A stretch of DNA of 64,000 nucleotides from Flavobacterium flevense (lineage in GTDB: Bacteria; Bacteroidota; Bacteroidia; Flavobacteriales; Flavobacteriaceae): contig NZ_FRCC01000007.1 of the NCBI RefSeq assembly GCF_900142775.1, positions 62,001 to 126,000 of the forward strand, in the 5' to 3' direction. The notes under the pieces are model-generated. The model had not been told where the DNA came from and ran no database searches. It saw only the letters and a program-made list of their open reading frames with translations. Within the stretch, counting starts at the first letter, position 1; each line of letters starts with the position of its first letter. Positions 8,855 through 17,759 of the stretch are shown piece by piece. Made by a program: the position numbers and the translations under genes.

Positions 8855-9304
8855 TTATATTTTAACCTTAATTACAATTTTTTTTATTTTTCCATTGCTT
8901 ATCATTGCTGCATGTACGTCTTCAGGAAATAAGATGGTAAACTGACCCGGATTTAATTCAAAAAACATATCGGGCTGATCAAAGAAAAAACGAACGTCTT
9001 TTTCATCGCTGTAGTCACCATTTGGGCTCACACATTTCTCTCTTGGTTTCCAGGCGTATGTTTCCGGTCCGGCAACACAAACTTGGATATCAATGTTTTT
9101 ATCGTGACATTCAAAATGAACTAGACTTTGTTCCTTAGAATTTCCGTTTCCTGAATTTACAATGATTTTTAAATCATCGGTATATTGGGTTACGCCATCA
9201 GCCAGATTGGCTAAATCATTTTCATTTAAAAATTGGAATGCTTTTTCGAAGGCCGGGTGTAAGCCATAATATTTTGCAGCATTGTTTAATGAATCTACAA
9301 TCAT
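8855..9304 (-). CDS. YhcH/YjgK/YiaL (DUF386) family protein
   Basis: A 149-residue cupin-like protein of the YhcH/YjgK/YiaL family, small cytoplasmic proteins tied to sugar and sialic-acid metabolism. Family marks are the opening MIVDSLNNAAKYYGLHPAF, the central VHFECHDKNIDIQVCVAGPE and the late FTILFPEDVHAAM, which bring the His/Glu residues of the presumed metal site together. Full length, without a signal peptide. It precedes a secreted phosphodiesterase on the same strand, but a 330-bp gap with an inverted repeat separates them, so co-transcription is doubtful. The precise substrate is unknown. Confidence 0.88.
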   Translation of the reverse strand: MIVDSLNNAAKYYGLHPAFEKAFQFLNENDLANLADGVTQYTDDLKIIVNSGNGNSKEQSLVHFECHDKNIDIQVCVAGPETYAWKPREKCVSPNGDYSDEKDVRFFFDQPDMFFELNPGQFTILFPEDVHAAMISNGKIKKIVIKVKI

Positions 9305-9443
9305 TTTAAAGTTGTTTTAATTTTAGAGGTAAAGTAATAATTCCGTTTTTGGAATAAAAAAATAAAAATACATTTTTAAATCTAATAGCAGGACAAAATT
9401 TGCAAAAAAAGAAATAATGCTGCTGTAGCAGAAGATTGAAAAT

Positions 9444-9629
9444 AACCCGTTGGGTGTAATTAGTTTTGATGATAATTTTCGTCAGTTCGAGTAATCCCGT
9501 TTTCGGACGGGATTGTATCGAGAACAAGAAAAATTATTATCAAAAATGATTCTCGATACATTTTTTACTCCATTTCATTACGCAAAAAACACTCGAATTG
9601 ACGTTTTTGATAATTACACACAACGGGTT
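9444..9629. repeat. Large composite inverted repeat
   Basis: Outer arms AACCCGTTGGGTGTAATTA (9444-9462) and TAATTACACACAACGGGTT (9611-9629) are complementary at 18 of 19 positions. Inside, CGTCAGTTCGAGT (9480-9492) pairs with the ACTCGAATTGACG region near 9591-9603, and TGTATCGAGAA (9515-9524) pairs with TTCTCGATACA at 9550-9560. The left half also holds a perfect hairpin, AATCCCGT (9493-9500) with ACGGGATT (9507-9514). The right half is copy 2 of the 59-bp dispersed repeat. A further copy of the outer arm lies at 17738-17756. It fits a REP/MITE-like element downstream of the phosphodiesterase gene. Confidence 0.75.
9548..9606 (+). repeat. Dispersed 59-bp repeat, copy 2
   Basis: Same sequence family and orientation as 5229-5287, with differences confined to the central part. 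Here it forms the right half of the composite inverted repeat at 9444-9629. Confidence 0.65.
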
Positions 9630-9634
9630 GAAAT

Positions 9635-10714
9635 TTATTTTTCTTCTGAAGTTGCTGTTACAGGATTTACCCTTACATAACCTCCGTCCTTAAATTTTAT
9701 TTGATAGGCAGAGTCAAAAAAAGTACTTGGTTGGTAATAATCAGTAGTTATAATTTGGGCTCCGGATTTACCAGCATCATTAAAGTGAGTGTAATCGTTT
9801 TTACGGGCTTCTTCGGTATTGCTATCGGCACGGGTTCTAATGATATATCCTTTTTTTACTAAGTCAATTATGGTTTTGTCTTCGGCATTATTTCTAAATA
9901 AAGTAGCTGCTTCTGGAGTTCCGGGATTGGCATTTGCAAAAACCATTCGACCTTTAAGGGAAGGATGATTTTGCATGTATAAATCACGTTTTCTACCACT
10001 ATCATCCAGGATGAATAAAAATTTTCCTTTGGCTTGAGCCAATGTTGGCCAATTATCATTCAGAACCGCTTCTTCAAGAGTAGCATAATTTCCTCGAACC
10101 ATATCCGGAGTAATAACCTTATCCATTCCTAAATTAGTTTTAATAACCTGATCCACCTGATCAAACAATTCAGCGGTGAAAGTTTCCGGTTCGGTACCGT
10201 ATTGATTCATTTTACCATCTTTAGGCTCTAAAGTAATAAATACCGGAATGTGTCCGGGATTTGCATCTGACCAGGATTTTAACGCCTGTAAACAATCTTC
10301 AAAAGTTAAAAACGAAGTCCTGAAATCGATGTCCGGAATATGCAAAATTTTAAATCCGGGTTGCATCATTTTACCTTCTGTATCATAAGGTTCTTTTGAT
10401 GTTGCCAGTTCTAAGCCTTTTGGTTTTGCATATTTTCCACCTTTACTATCGGCATAAATATCAATTTCGAGATTGCGTAATCCCATGTTCAGTTGATCAG
10501 TAACAGCAATGTGTTCGTATTGAATCCCTTTTAACTGATGCAAAGAATCTTTACTTTCCAGGAATTGGTACAAACCGGGTTCTATTGCTTTTTTATAACT
10601 GTTGTGAGAACCAATTACCTGAATTTTATTGATTCTTAATTGGTCGTTTTGAGCTGACACCTGATACAATGCTGCCGTAGAAGCGATCAGTGTTATTAAA
10701 GTAGAAAATTTCAT
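9635..10714 (-). CDS. Secreted Ca2+-dependent PI-PLC-like phosphodiesterase
   Basis: A 359-residue protein with a signal peptide (about 1-21, ending LYQVSA before QND), so it is exported. The rest follows the calcium-dependent phosphoinositide-specific phospholipase C (PI-PLC-C1) family, a TIM-barrel phosphodiesterase. IGSHNSYKKAI carries the first catalytic His (His37), NLEIDIYAD (about 81-89) supplies acidic metal ligands, and HIPDIDFRTSF, VFITLEPKDG and LFILDDSGRK continue the barrel strands. The likely action is cleavage of a phosphodiester-linked head group such as inositol phosphate. It is divergent from the FecI/FecR/SusCD locus across a 300-bp shared upstream region, which may mean common use of a substrate. 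That link is inference. Confidence 0.85.
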   Translation of the reverse strand: MKFSTLITLIASTAALYQVSAQNDQLRINKIQVIGSHNSYKKAIEPGLYQFLESKDSLHQLKGIQYEHIAVTDQLNMGLRNLEIDIYADSKGGKYAKPKGLELATSKEPYDTEGKMMQPGFKILHIPDIDFRTSFLTFEDCLQALKSWSDANPGHIPVFITLEPKDGKMNQYGTEPETFTAELFDQVDQVIKTNLGMDKVITPDMVRGNYATLEEAVLNDNWPTLAQAKGKFLFILDDSGRKRDLYMQNHPSLKGRMVFANANPGTPEAATLFRNNAEDKTIIDLVKKGYIIRTRADSNTEEARKNDYTHFNDAGKSGAQIITTDYYQPSTFFDSAYQIKFKDGGYVRVNPVTATSEEK

Positions 10715-11017
10715 GTTTTTTTGAATTAGGGAAAGGTTTTTGAAAAAAAATTAATGCTAACAAAAATAGCATGGAGCAGCCACTATTACTTTGGTTTAAA
10801 AATAATAAATCATAATGTAAATGTTATTTTTTTTAATGATGAAAAATCTTTTTAATTACTGTTTACTCAATTCACACCAAGAAAGTTAGTGTGTTTTAGA
10901 GCGAAAAAAGCATGATCAAGAGCATTTGGATTATTAATTTAAATATAACCTTAGGGTAAAATGCAGGGAAGTTAATTTTTATTATTTAGCACCTCACTTT
11001 GTTATGCTTTCTAAAAA
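10715..11017. other. Divergent intergenic region
   Basis: This stretch of about 300 bp separates the minus-strand phosphodiesterase from the plus-strand sigma factor and must hold both promoters. It is AT-rich, and no clear TTG/TAnnTTTG pair, operator palindrome or small gene was recognised. Confidence 0.5.
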
Positions 11018-11518
11018 ATGGATTATTCTTTCGATTTCGAGAAAATATATAATGACTATTGGGAAAAGTTAACAGCATTTTCGTTAAAAATGACTCAGGA
11101 TGAGCAGCTGGCTCAAAATGTAGTTCAGGATGTATTTATAGATCTTTGGGAAAGGAGAGAAGAGATTAGCATTGCATCGGTTGAGAATTATTTATTCAGG
11201 GCCGTAAAAAATCAGATTTTTAAAAGTTACAGAAATGAAAAATTTGATAAAACCATTCTCGAAGATAAATTTGAAAACTACCTTATAGAAAATCTCTCTA
11301 CGATAGAATCTGATTTGACTGATAAAATTTATGCGCTTTTAGACACTTTGCCTGAAAAGAGAAAAGAAATTTTATTGATGAACAAGCTTCAGGATATGAA
11401 TATAGATCAAATTGCCTCCGAATTAGATCTTTCAAAACAAACAGTGAAAAACCAAATTTCATCTGCATTAAAACAACTGCGTCACGGTTTAAAGGAGTTT
11501 ACTTTTCTTTTTATGTAA
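11018..11518 (+). CDS. ECF RNA polymerase sigma factor (FecI type)
   Basis: A 166-residue ECF sigma factor of the Bacteroidota FecI class. Region 2 is visible at about 10-50 (YNDYWEKLTAFSLKMTQDEQ, then VVQDVFIDLWERREE), the part that binds core polymerase and the -10 element. Region 4 is at about 115-155 (RKEILLMNKLQDMNIDQIA, then SKQTVKNQISSALKQLR), a helix-turn-helix for the -35 element. It is followed by its likely anti-sigma factor after 108 bp and then by SusC/SusD. In this arrangement the outer-membrane receptor signals substrate arrival through FecR to release the sigma factor, which then raises susCD transcription. Confidence 0.93.
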   Translation: MDYSFDFEKIYNDYWEKLTAFSLKMTQDEQLAQNVVQDVFIDLWERREEISIASVENYLFRAVKNQIFKSYRNEKFDKTILEDKFENYLIENLSTIESDLTDKIYALLDTLPEKRKEILLMNKLQDMNIDQIASELDLSKQTVKNQISSALKQLRHGLKEFTFLFM

Positions 11519-11626
11519 GCTTATTTTAAGTTTTTTTTTAAGATAACCTTCTGTTAACAATCTCATAATATTTTCAGATAGTACGATTATTCATTTTGGG
11601 TACTTAGTAGTAGAATACTATTCAGG

Positions 11627-12541
11627 ATGACAAAAAAGATAAAACACAGTTTAGAAACTCTTATTGAGAAAAGTTTACAAAAGAAGACAACCAAATCGGA
11701 AGAAGATTTACTGGATCGCTTTATGCTTTCGGAGTATGAAAAAGCAAGTTGGGATAAAACTTCAATGGGTAATTCAGTTAATGGATTTCATAGCATTGAG
11801 AAATATATAGCTAAGAAAAGAATTTCAAGATATATAGGATATGGAATTGCAGCAAGTATTCTGGTTTTATTGAGTTTAGGATTATTGGTACAACCTAAAG
11901 TGATGCCAAATGCAACTAAAATGATGACGCTGAAAACAGGGAAAACGTCTGACTCGGTGCGTTTAACAGACGGTTCGGTGATTTATCTGGCGGCCAACAG
12001 TGTTTTTGAATATCCGGAACATTTTGAAACCGAAGAACGCCAAGTGAAACTAATAAAAGGAAAAGCTTTTTTTGAAGTGGCTAAAGATCCTCAGCATCCT
12101 TTTATAATTAGTTCAGGAGCGATTAAAACCAAAGTTTTAGGAACGTCGTTTCATATCCAGATGAATAAATCAGGTTGCAATGTTATTGTGGTTACCGGAA
12201 AAGTTAATGTTTCGGCTAAAAATCAGAGTGTGGATTTAGTACCTAATGAGCAAGTACTATTTGAAGAAAATAAATTAATAAAATCAAAAGCGTCAAAATT
12301 ACTGGTTGTTAACTGGTACAATCAGGATGTCGAGTTCAAAAACGTAAAACTGGACGAGGTTCTGGAACTGCTTAAAAGTAAATACAACGTAACATTTGAT
12401 GTAAAAAAAGATTCCCTTTTAAATACGTCACTCACCTTATACATTGAAAAAAATGCCGAATTAGAAAACATCTTAAAACAAATAAATTATATCTCTAACC
12501 TAAAATTTGAAACAAATGGCAGTACCATAACAGTTAACTAA
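11627..12541 (+). CDS. FecR family anti-sigma factor
   Basis: A 304-residue inner-membrane regulator. The cytoplasmic N part (about 1-68) would hold the sigma factor. One membrane segment follows at about 69-90 (YIGYGIAASILVLLSLGLLV), then a periplasmic FecR domain (about 95-190, with VRLTDGSVIYLAANSVFEYP and VKLIKGKAFFEVAKDPQHPF). The C-terminal DUF4974-type domain (about 230-304, VEFKNVKLDEVLELLKSKYN) contacts the receptor. It lies between the sigma factor and the TonB-dependent receptor, the usual order. The receptor's N-terminal STN domain is the expected periplasmic signalling partner. Confidence 0.93.
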   Translation: MTKKIKHSLETLIEKSLQKKTTKSEEDLLDRFMLSEYEKASWDKTSMGNSVNGFHSIEKYIAKKRISRYIGYGIAASILVLLSLGLLVQPKVMPNATKMMTLKTGKTSDSVRLTDGSVIYLAANSVFEYPEHFETEERQVKLIKGKAFFEVAKDPQHPFIISSGAIKTKVLGTSFHIQMNKSGCNVIVVTGKVNVSAKNQSVDLVPNEQVLFEENKLIKSKASKLLVVNWYNQDVEFKNVKLDEVLELLKSKYNVTFDVKKDSLLNTSLTLYIEKNAELENILKQINYISNLKFETNGSTITVN

Positions 12542-12555
12542 ATACCACAAAAAAA

Positions 12556-12584
12556 AACCACAGTTGCTACGAACAACCATGGTT
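12556..12584 (+). promoter_or_regulatory. Hairpin in the fecR-susC gap
   Basis: An interrupted inverted repeat AACCA-ca-GTTG, loop, CAAC-ca-TGGTT spans 12556-12584. There is no T-run after it, so it is not a simple terminator. It could be an attenuator or mRNA processing site that separates low-level regulator expression from high-level susC expression. The function is inference. Confidence 0.35.
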
Positions 12585-12619
12585 TACAGATAAAAGTCAT
12601 AAACTAATAACTTAAATAA

Positions 12620-15600
12620 ATGTATTTTAAATTCTCTTATTTAAAACTAAAAAGCCTGTTCTTTTTAGCAACCATCTTACTATCTTCTCAAGCAGGATAT
12701 TCAAATAGCATGGTTACCGAAGCTCCAAAAATAAATATTAATTCGCAAAAAGCAACCTTAATCTCTATTTTCTCACAGTTAAGTAAGCAAACAGATTATA
12801 AATTCAGTTATGGTCAGGCAGTAATTCAGGATAAAACCAGTTATGATGTAAGTTATGCAACTACTTCATTAAACGTGATTTTGAATGACTTGTCTAAGAA
12901 GGCTCATTTTGATTTCTCCATTATAAACAAAATGGTTTTGATAAAAAAGGACGCTGTTCTTAAAAAAACGGTTGCAGACCAACAAATGGTTAAGGGAATT
13001 GTTTTAGATGAATTAGGTCAGCCTTTACCGGGTGCTACAATTATAGAAACAGCAACTAAAAACACGGCTGTTACTAATATGGATGGGAAATTTCAATTGA
13101 AAGTTGCTCAGGGAAAAACAGTAGAAGTATCTTTTATTGGATATAAAACTAAAACAGTTGTGATTAAAGGATATCTATTGAATATCACAATGGAACCCGA
13201 TTCTTCTGAACTGAATGAAGTGATGGTTGTAGGTTACGGTAAACAATCTAAAGTGGATGTAACAGGTGCGGTAACCCAGTTAAAAGCATCTAATTTTAAG
13301 GAAGGTGTCAATATCTCAGCAGATAATTTATTGCAGGGAAAAGTTGCCGGAGTACGTGTTGTAAGTACCAGCGGAGAACCGGGAGCGGGAGTAAATGTTT
13401 CTATTCGTGGGGTAGGATCTATCAGAAGCGGTAGTACACCCTTATTTGTTGTGGATGGTGTGCCGTTGTCTAATGACGATGTGAGTCCGTCAGGGACTAA
13501 TGTTGGTTTTGGATCTTCGGCGGCTAAGAATCCACTGAACTTTTTGAATACAAGTGATATTGAATCTATCACAGTATTGAAAGATGCATCGGCAGCAGCC
13601 ATTTATGGAGCCAGAGGTTCTAATGGTGTGGTGATTATCACGACGAAAAAAGGGTCTAAAGGAGAAGCGTCGTTTACGGTTGATTCCTATTTAGGATTTT
13701 CAACAGTGGCTAAAAAACTGGATGTGTTATCAGCTGATCAATACAGAAACGCTATTACAGAACCGGCTTTTGATCATGGAGGAAATACAGACTGGCAGGA
13801 TGTGATTTACAGAACGGCTATTACTAAAAACAATTCCTTGTCATTTGCTAAGCAGACTAACTCAGGGAATTACTATGTTTCTCTGGCACAAATGGATCAG
13901 GAAGGTATTGTAAACCAAAGTAATTTTAAACGTACTTCGGCCAGAATTAATGCTGCGGAATCTTTTTTGGATAACCAAAGATTAAAAGTAAAAGTGAATT
14001 TAACGGCTAGTGAAACAACTGATAATGGTGTTCCTACCAGTGATGACGGTGGTTCTAACGGGCAATTGATTATTCATACTTTAATGGCAAACCCTACCAG
14101 ATCAGTATTTGATGAAAATGGAGAGTACACTAATTTTAATATGAATGCCCACTATAATCCGGCTTATTTATTGAGTATTTATGAAGATGAAACCCGTACT
14201 TTAAGAGTGTTAGGAAACATCGAAGCTTCCTTTAGAATCTTTAACGGTTTAGAATACAAATTGAATTATGGAGTAGATCGTTCTATTGCTGAGCGAAATA
14301 CGACCATTTATCCTAACATCACCGATTTAAATGCAATAGGAAGGTATGCTCAGAATAATCTGGAGTCAAAAAGTTCTCTTTTAGAGCATTATTTAACCTA
14401 TAATCTAAATCGCGGTACACATAAATTAGAAGTATTAGGTGGTTTTTCATATCAAAAATTTGAACGATCAGGAACTGCTTTCACCATTGATGGAATTGCT
14501 GATAAAGCAACAGGAATCAAGCCTGAAAACAATCCGGCTTTTTCAGGGGTAAAACCAAATATAACCGGTTTTGCTCAGGAAAATGAATTGCAGTCTTACT
14601 TTGGAAGGTTGAATTATACTTTTGACAGAAAATATTTGGTGACTGCTTCGATGAGAGCTGATGGATCAACCCGTTTTGGTGAAAATAATAAATACGGTTA
14701 TTTTCCTTCATTTGCTTTAGGCTGGAATATTAACCAAGAAAATTTTTTAGTAAACTCTTCTGTTGTTGATAATTTAAAATTAAGAACAAGCTGGGGACAA
14801 ACAGGGAATCAGGAAGTCCAAAATAAACTTACTAAAGCAAGTTATGCACTTGCAGGAGCCGATGGATATTATCTTTATGATGATCTTGCATTAGTAAATG
14901 GTATTTCGGTTACGCGAACTCCAAATCCGGATTTAAAATGGGAAGTAGTAACACAATATAATGTGGGACTTGATTTTAATTTATGGAAAGGGAAATTATA
15001 CGGAACCTTAGATTATTTTAATAAAACTACAACTGACGCTATTTTAAATATTCCTTCTCAGGTATTGAGTCCTACTAATACGGTTTGGGTAAATATTGAT
15101 GGAGAAATCGTAAATAAAGGACTTGAATTTATGTTGGGTTCTCAGCTGATGAAAACAGATAATTTCTCCTGGGATGTCGATTTTAATGGTGCGACTCTTA
15201 ATAATGAAATTAAAAATTTACCAGTTTCAGAAATTCTTTCAGGTACCATTTCCGGACCGGGACAATCCGGAGTATTGGCAAACATCTATAAAAGCGGTTA
15301 TGCTGCCGGATCGTTCTATTTGTTAGATCATATCGGCTTTGATGAAGAAGGAGCTGATTCCTACAGAGATACTAATGATGATGGGGTAATAAACAATAGT
15401 GACCGTATTATTATTGAAGGAGCACTACCAAAATTCACTTATGGATTTAACAGCCAGATGCGTTATAAGAATTTTGATTTTTCATTTTCTATCATAGGGC
15501 AATCAGGAGGATATTTGTTAAATAATACAGGATTAAATGCCTTAAATATAAACAACCTGGCATCAGACAGGAATGTATCTTCAGATTATTATAATTCAGG

Positions 15601-15895
15601 TGCAAATGCGACTAACTCTCCTCAGTTATCGACATTGTATTTAGAAAAATCTGATTTTTTAAGATTGAATACGGCTCGTATCGGGTACAATTTCAAAAAT
15701 CAAAATTTAAAATGGATGCAAAGTTTAACGCTTTACCTGACAGGTTCTAACTTACTTACTATAACAAAGTACAGTGGTTATGATCCTTTGATTAACAGTC
15801 CAAAATCAAGTGGAGGAAATCAGTCTATCGGTATTGATTATTCCAGTTATCCTACATCCAGAACATTCATTCTTGGCGCAACTTTAAAATTATAA
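12620..15895 (+). CDS. SusC/RagA TonB-dependent receptor with STN domain
   Basis: A 1091-residue outer-membrane active transporter. A signal peptide is at about 1-28, followed by a secretin/TonB short N-terminal (STN) domain at about 38-115 (SQKATLISIFSQLSKQTDYK onward), which marks it as a signalling transducer for FecR. A carboxypeptidase-regulatory-like domain lies at about 128-195 (VKGIVLDELGQPLPGATI). The SusC signature GYGKQSKVDVTGAV and the plug (ISIRG-like VSIRGVGSIRSG, SITVLKDASAAAIYGARGS) come next, before a long 22-strand barrel ending in a typical TFILGATLKL. It works with the SusD lipoprotein starting 3 bp after its stop to import an oligosaccharide or similar large nutrient using TonB energy. 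The substrate is not evident; no glycoside hydrolase lies beside it. Confidence 0.95.
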   Translation: MYFKFSYLKLKSLFFLATILLSSQAGYSNSMVTEAPKININSQKATLISIFSQLSKQTDYKFSYGQAVIQDKTSYDVSYATTSLNVILNDLSKKAHFDFSIINKMVLIKKDAVLKKTVADQQMVKGIVLDELGQPLPGATIIETATKNTAVTNMDGKFQLKVAQGKTVEVSFIGYKTKTVVIKGYLLNITMEPDSSELNEVMVVGYGKQSKVDVTGAVTQLKASNFKEGVNISADNLLQGKVAGVRVVSTSGEPGAGVNVSIRGVGSIRSGSTPLFVVDGVPLSNDDVSPSGTNVGFGSSAAKNPLNFLNTSDIESITVLKDASAAAIYGARGSNGVVIITTKKGSKGEASFTVDSYLGFSTVAKKLDVLSADQYRNAITEPAFDHGGNTDWQDVIYRTAITKNNSLSFAKQTNSGNYYVSLAQMDQEGIVNQSNFKRTSARINAAESFLDNQRLKVKVNLTASETTDNGVPTSDDGGSNGQLIIHTLMANPTRSVFDENGEYTNFNMNAHYNPAYLLSIYEDETRTLRVLGNIEASFRIFNGLEYKLNYGVDRSIAERNTTIYPNITDLNAIGRYAQNNLESKSSLLEHYLTYNLNRGTHKLEVLGGFSYQKFERSGTAFTIDGIADKATGIKPENNPAFSGVKPNITGFAQENELQSYFGRLNYTFDRKYLVTASMRADGSTRFGENNKYGYFPSFALGWNINQENFLVNSSVVDNLKLRTSWGQTGNQEVQNKLTKASYALAGADGYYLYDDLALVNGISVTRTPNPDLKWEVVTQYNVGLDFNLWKGKLYGTLDYFNKTTTDAILNIPSQVLSPTNTVWVNIDGEIVNKGLEFMLGSQLMKTDNFSWDVDFNGATLNNEIKNLPVSEILSGTISGPGQSGVLANIYKSGYAAGSFYLLDHIGFDEEGADSYRDTNDDGVINNSDRIIIEGALPKFTYGFNSQMRYKNFDFSFSIIGQSGGYLLNNTGLNALNINNLASDRNVSSDYYNSGANATNSPQLSTLYLEKSDFLRLNTARIGYNFKNQNLKWMQSLTLYLTGSNLLTITKYSGYDPLINSPKSSGGNQSIGIDYSSYPTSRTFILGATLKL

Positions 15896-15898
15896 ATC

Positions 15899-17665
15899 AT
15901 GAAATTAAATAAATTAAAATCAAGTCTGTTAGTAGTATTTGCTTCATTGTTTCTTGCAGCTTGTACAAACTTAGATGAGGTGGTACTTGATGAGGTATTG
16001 GGTGCAGATGCCTCTAGTGTTGACGGGGCTTTAGCTGCGGCTTATGACCGTTTGGGAGACGGAACTTTTGTAAGTAAAAATGTTTTTGCAATGCAGGAAT
16101 TCACTACTGATGTGGCCTTATTACCTACACGTGGAAGTGACTGGGGTGATGGTGGAAAATGGAGAGCAATGCATGAATTTACCTGGACTTCAGGGAGTGC
16201 CATTGTTACTGACAATTGGAACTTGTTAACTAATGGAATTACAAGATCACTCTCGGCTATCAAAATTATTAATAACAGTAATGACCCTCAAAAAGCACTA
16301 TTTTTGGCTGAGGCCAAAGGGCTTTTGGCTTTTTACACTTATACTACTTTAGATTTGTATGGTCAGGCTCCTTATCGTGATCCTTTAACTGATGCTGCTC
16401 CATTGGAAATATTGAAAGCAGATACCCATATTGATCAGTTAATTTTAGATGTGGAAGCTATCATTCCGGATCTGGCTTCTTTAGGTCAGAACAATACGCA
16501 TACAGGCCGATTTACTAAAGAGGCTGCTTATGGTTTACTTTCAGCAATGTATTTAAACAGAGCGGTTTTTAAAGACCGTTATAATGCTACTTCCAGTTTT
16601 AACTTTACTGAACCAGCTGTTTCAGGTCAAGGAACGGATATGGACAGAGTGATTTATTATACCTCATTGTTAATTGATTCCGGGAAGTTTAGTCTGGAGC
16701 AAAATTATTTTGACAATTTTTCGATCAATAACTCAAACGGATCAGAAATTATCTTTGCCATAATTCAAAAAATAGACAATATCAGAAACGGAGATAACGA
16801 TTTTGCATATAACTCAATGGAGCGTAATCAAAGAGCTTCCCCTGATAACAGAGGTACAAACGGTTCTTGTACTACTCCTGAATTTTACCACAGCTGGGAT
16901 AATAATCATGATGATCCGCGTTTTGGAAGAGCTTATCAGTATAGTGACGGTACCTGGTTTACTAATACCGAAACAGGTAGTGTGCCAGCAAGCGATTTTG
17001 TACCTAATAACAGTAAAAATTTGCCTTGGTTTCACTTTACCAGAGGCATGATTGCAGGTCCACAATACGGTCCAAAATTAACTTCAACAGGTGGTTTTGA
17101 AATGACTGCTGACGGAAGAATCAAAGTATCAGAATTGTACATGGAAAAAAGTACGGGAACCAGAATGGATTTTACACCGGAATTGAATTTTGATGATCCA
17201 ACAAAATCAGTATTTGCTCAAAACCAAATCAATCGCGGGGTACGTTGCTTTAAATGGGAATTTGATCCGGAAGCTGGAAATGGAGCCGGTAAAGTGGATA
17301 TTCCTTTATTTAGATTAGGCGGAATTTACACGATGAGAGCCGAAGCTTATTTTAGAAAAGGACAAACAGGAGCCGCTTTAGACGACGTCAATGCGTTACG
17401 AATTAACAGAACCAGAGAAGCTTTATATAATAATGCACCAGGTAAAGCACTTTTATCTATAAATAGTGAAGTATTGTACAAAGAAATTGGTTTCGAAATG
17501 TACTGGGAAATGTACAGAAGACCGCAAATGGTTCGTTTTGGGAAATTTGATTTGCCTTATACTGCTAAACCGGCTTCAGAACCTTTCAGAAGAATCTTTC
17601 CTATACCGCAGCAAACATTAGATGTGACAAAAGAGTTTAAGCAAAATTTTGGTTATATCGAATAA
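15899..17665 (+). CDS. SusD/RagB nutrient-binding outer-membrane lipoprotein
   Basis: A 588-residue surface lipoprotein that caps the SusC barrel. The lipobox LFLAAC puts the lipidated Cys at 22. The SusD-like helical TPR region (about 60-330) includes AKGLLAFYTYTTLDLYGQAPYR and FTKEAAYGLLSAMYLNRAVF. The C-terminal RagB/SusD part (about 430-588) has IYTMRAEAYFRKGQTGAALDDVN and RIFPIPQQTLD, common endings of the family. It starts 3 bp after susC stops, so it is translationally linked. A good intrinsic terminator follows at 17691-17717, closing the operon. Ligand specificity cannot be told from the sequence. Confidence 0.95.
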   Translation: MKLNKLKSSLLVVFASLFLAACTNLDEVVLDEVLGADASSVDGALAAAYDRLGDGTFVSKNVFAMQEFTTDVALLPTRGSDWGDGGKWRAMHEFTWTSGSAIVTDNWNLLTNGITRSLSAIKIINNSNDPQKALFLAEAKGLLAFYTYTTLDLYGQAPYRDPLTDAAPLEILKADTHIDQLILDVEAIIPDLASLGQNNTHTGRFTKEAAYGLLSAMYLNRAVFKDRYNATSSFNFTEPAVSGQGTDMDRVIYYTSLLIDSGKFSLEQNYFDNFSINNSNGSEIIFAIIQKIDNIRNGDNDFAYNSMERNQRASPDNRGTNGSCTTPEFYHSWDNNHDDPRFGRAYQYSDGTWFTNTETGSVPASDFVPNNSKNLPWFHFTRGMIAGPQYGPKLTSTGGFEMTADGRIKVSELYMEKSTGTRMDFTPELNFDDPTKSVFAQNQINRGVRCFKWEFDPEAGNGAGKVDIPLFRLGGIYTMRAEAYFRKGQTGAALDDVNALRINRTREALYNNAPGKALLSINSEVLYKEIGFEMYWEMYRRPQMVRFGKFDLPYTAKPASEPFRRIFPIPQQTLDVTKEFKQNFGYIE

Positions 17666-17690
17666 TAAAATAATTCAGATTATAATATCG

Positions 17691-17725
17691 AATCCGTCAA
17701 ATCAGTTTTGGCGGATTCTTTTTTT
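17691..17725 (+). terminator. Terminator of the susCD operon
   Basis: AATCCGTCAAA (17691-17701) pairs with TTTGGCGGATT (17707-17717) with one G-T pair, followed directly by a run of T. It lies 26 bp after the SusD stop codon. Confidence 0.85.
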
Positions 17726-17737
17726 TATATCAAAAAC

Positions 17738-17756
17738 TAATTACACCCAACGGGTT
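17738..17756 (+). repeat. Third copy of the 19-bp repeat arm
   Basis: The sequence TAATTACACCCAACGGGTT here matches the arms of the inverted repeat at 9444-9629 (same orientation as the right arm), at the end of a minus-strand gene. Only one arm is present, so this looks like a remnant or half-element of the same family. Confidence 0.65.
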
Positions 17757-17759
17757 TAT

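Noticed and set aside
13234..13602. Antisense 122-residue frame inside the SusC gene
   Set aside because: It is fully covered by the SusC reading frame with strong domain matches; the reverse frame is a shadow.
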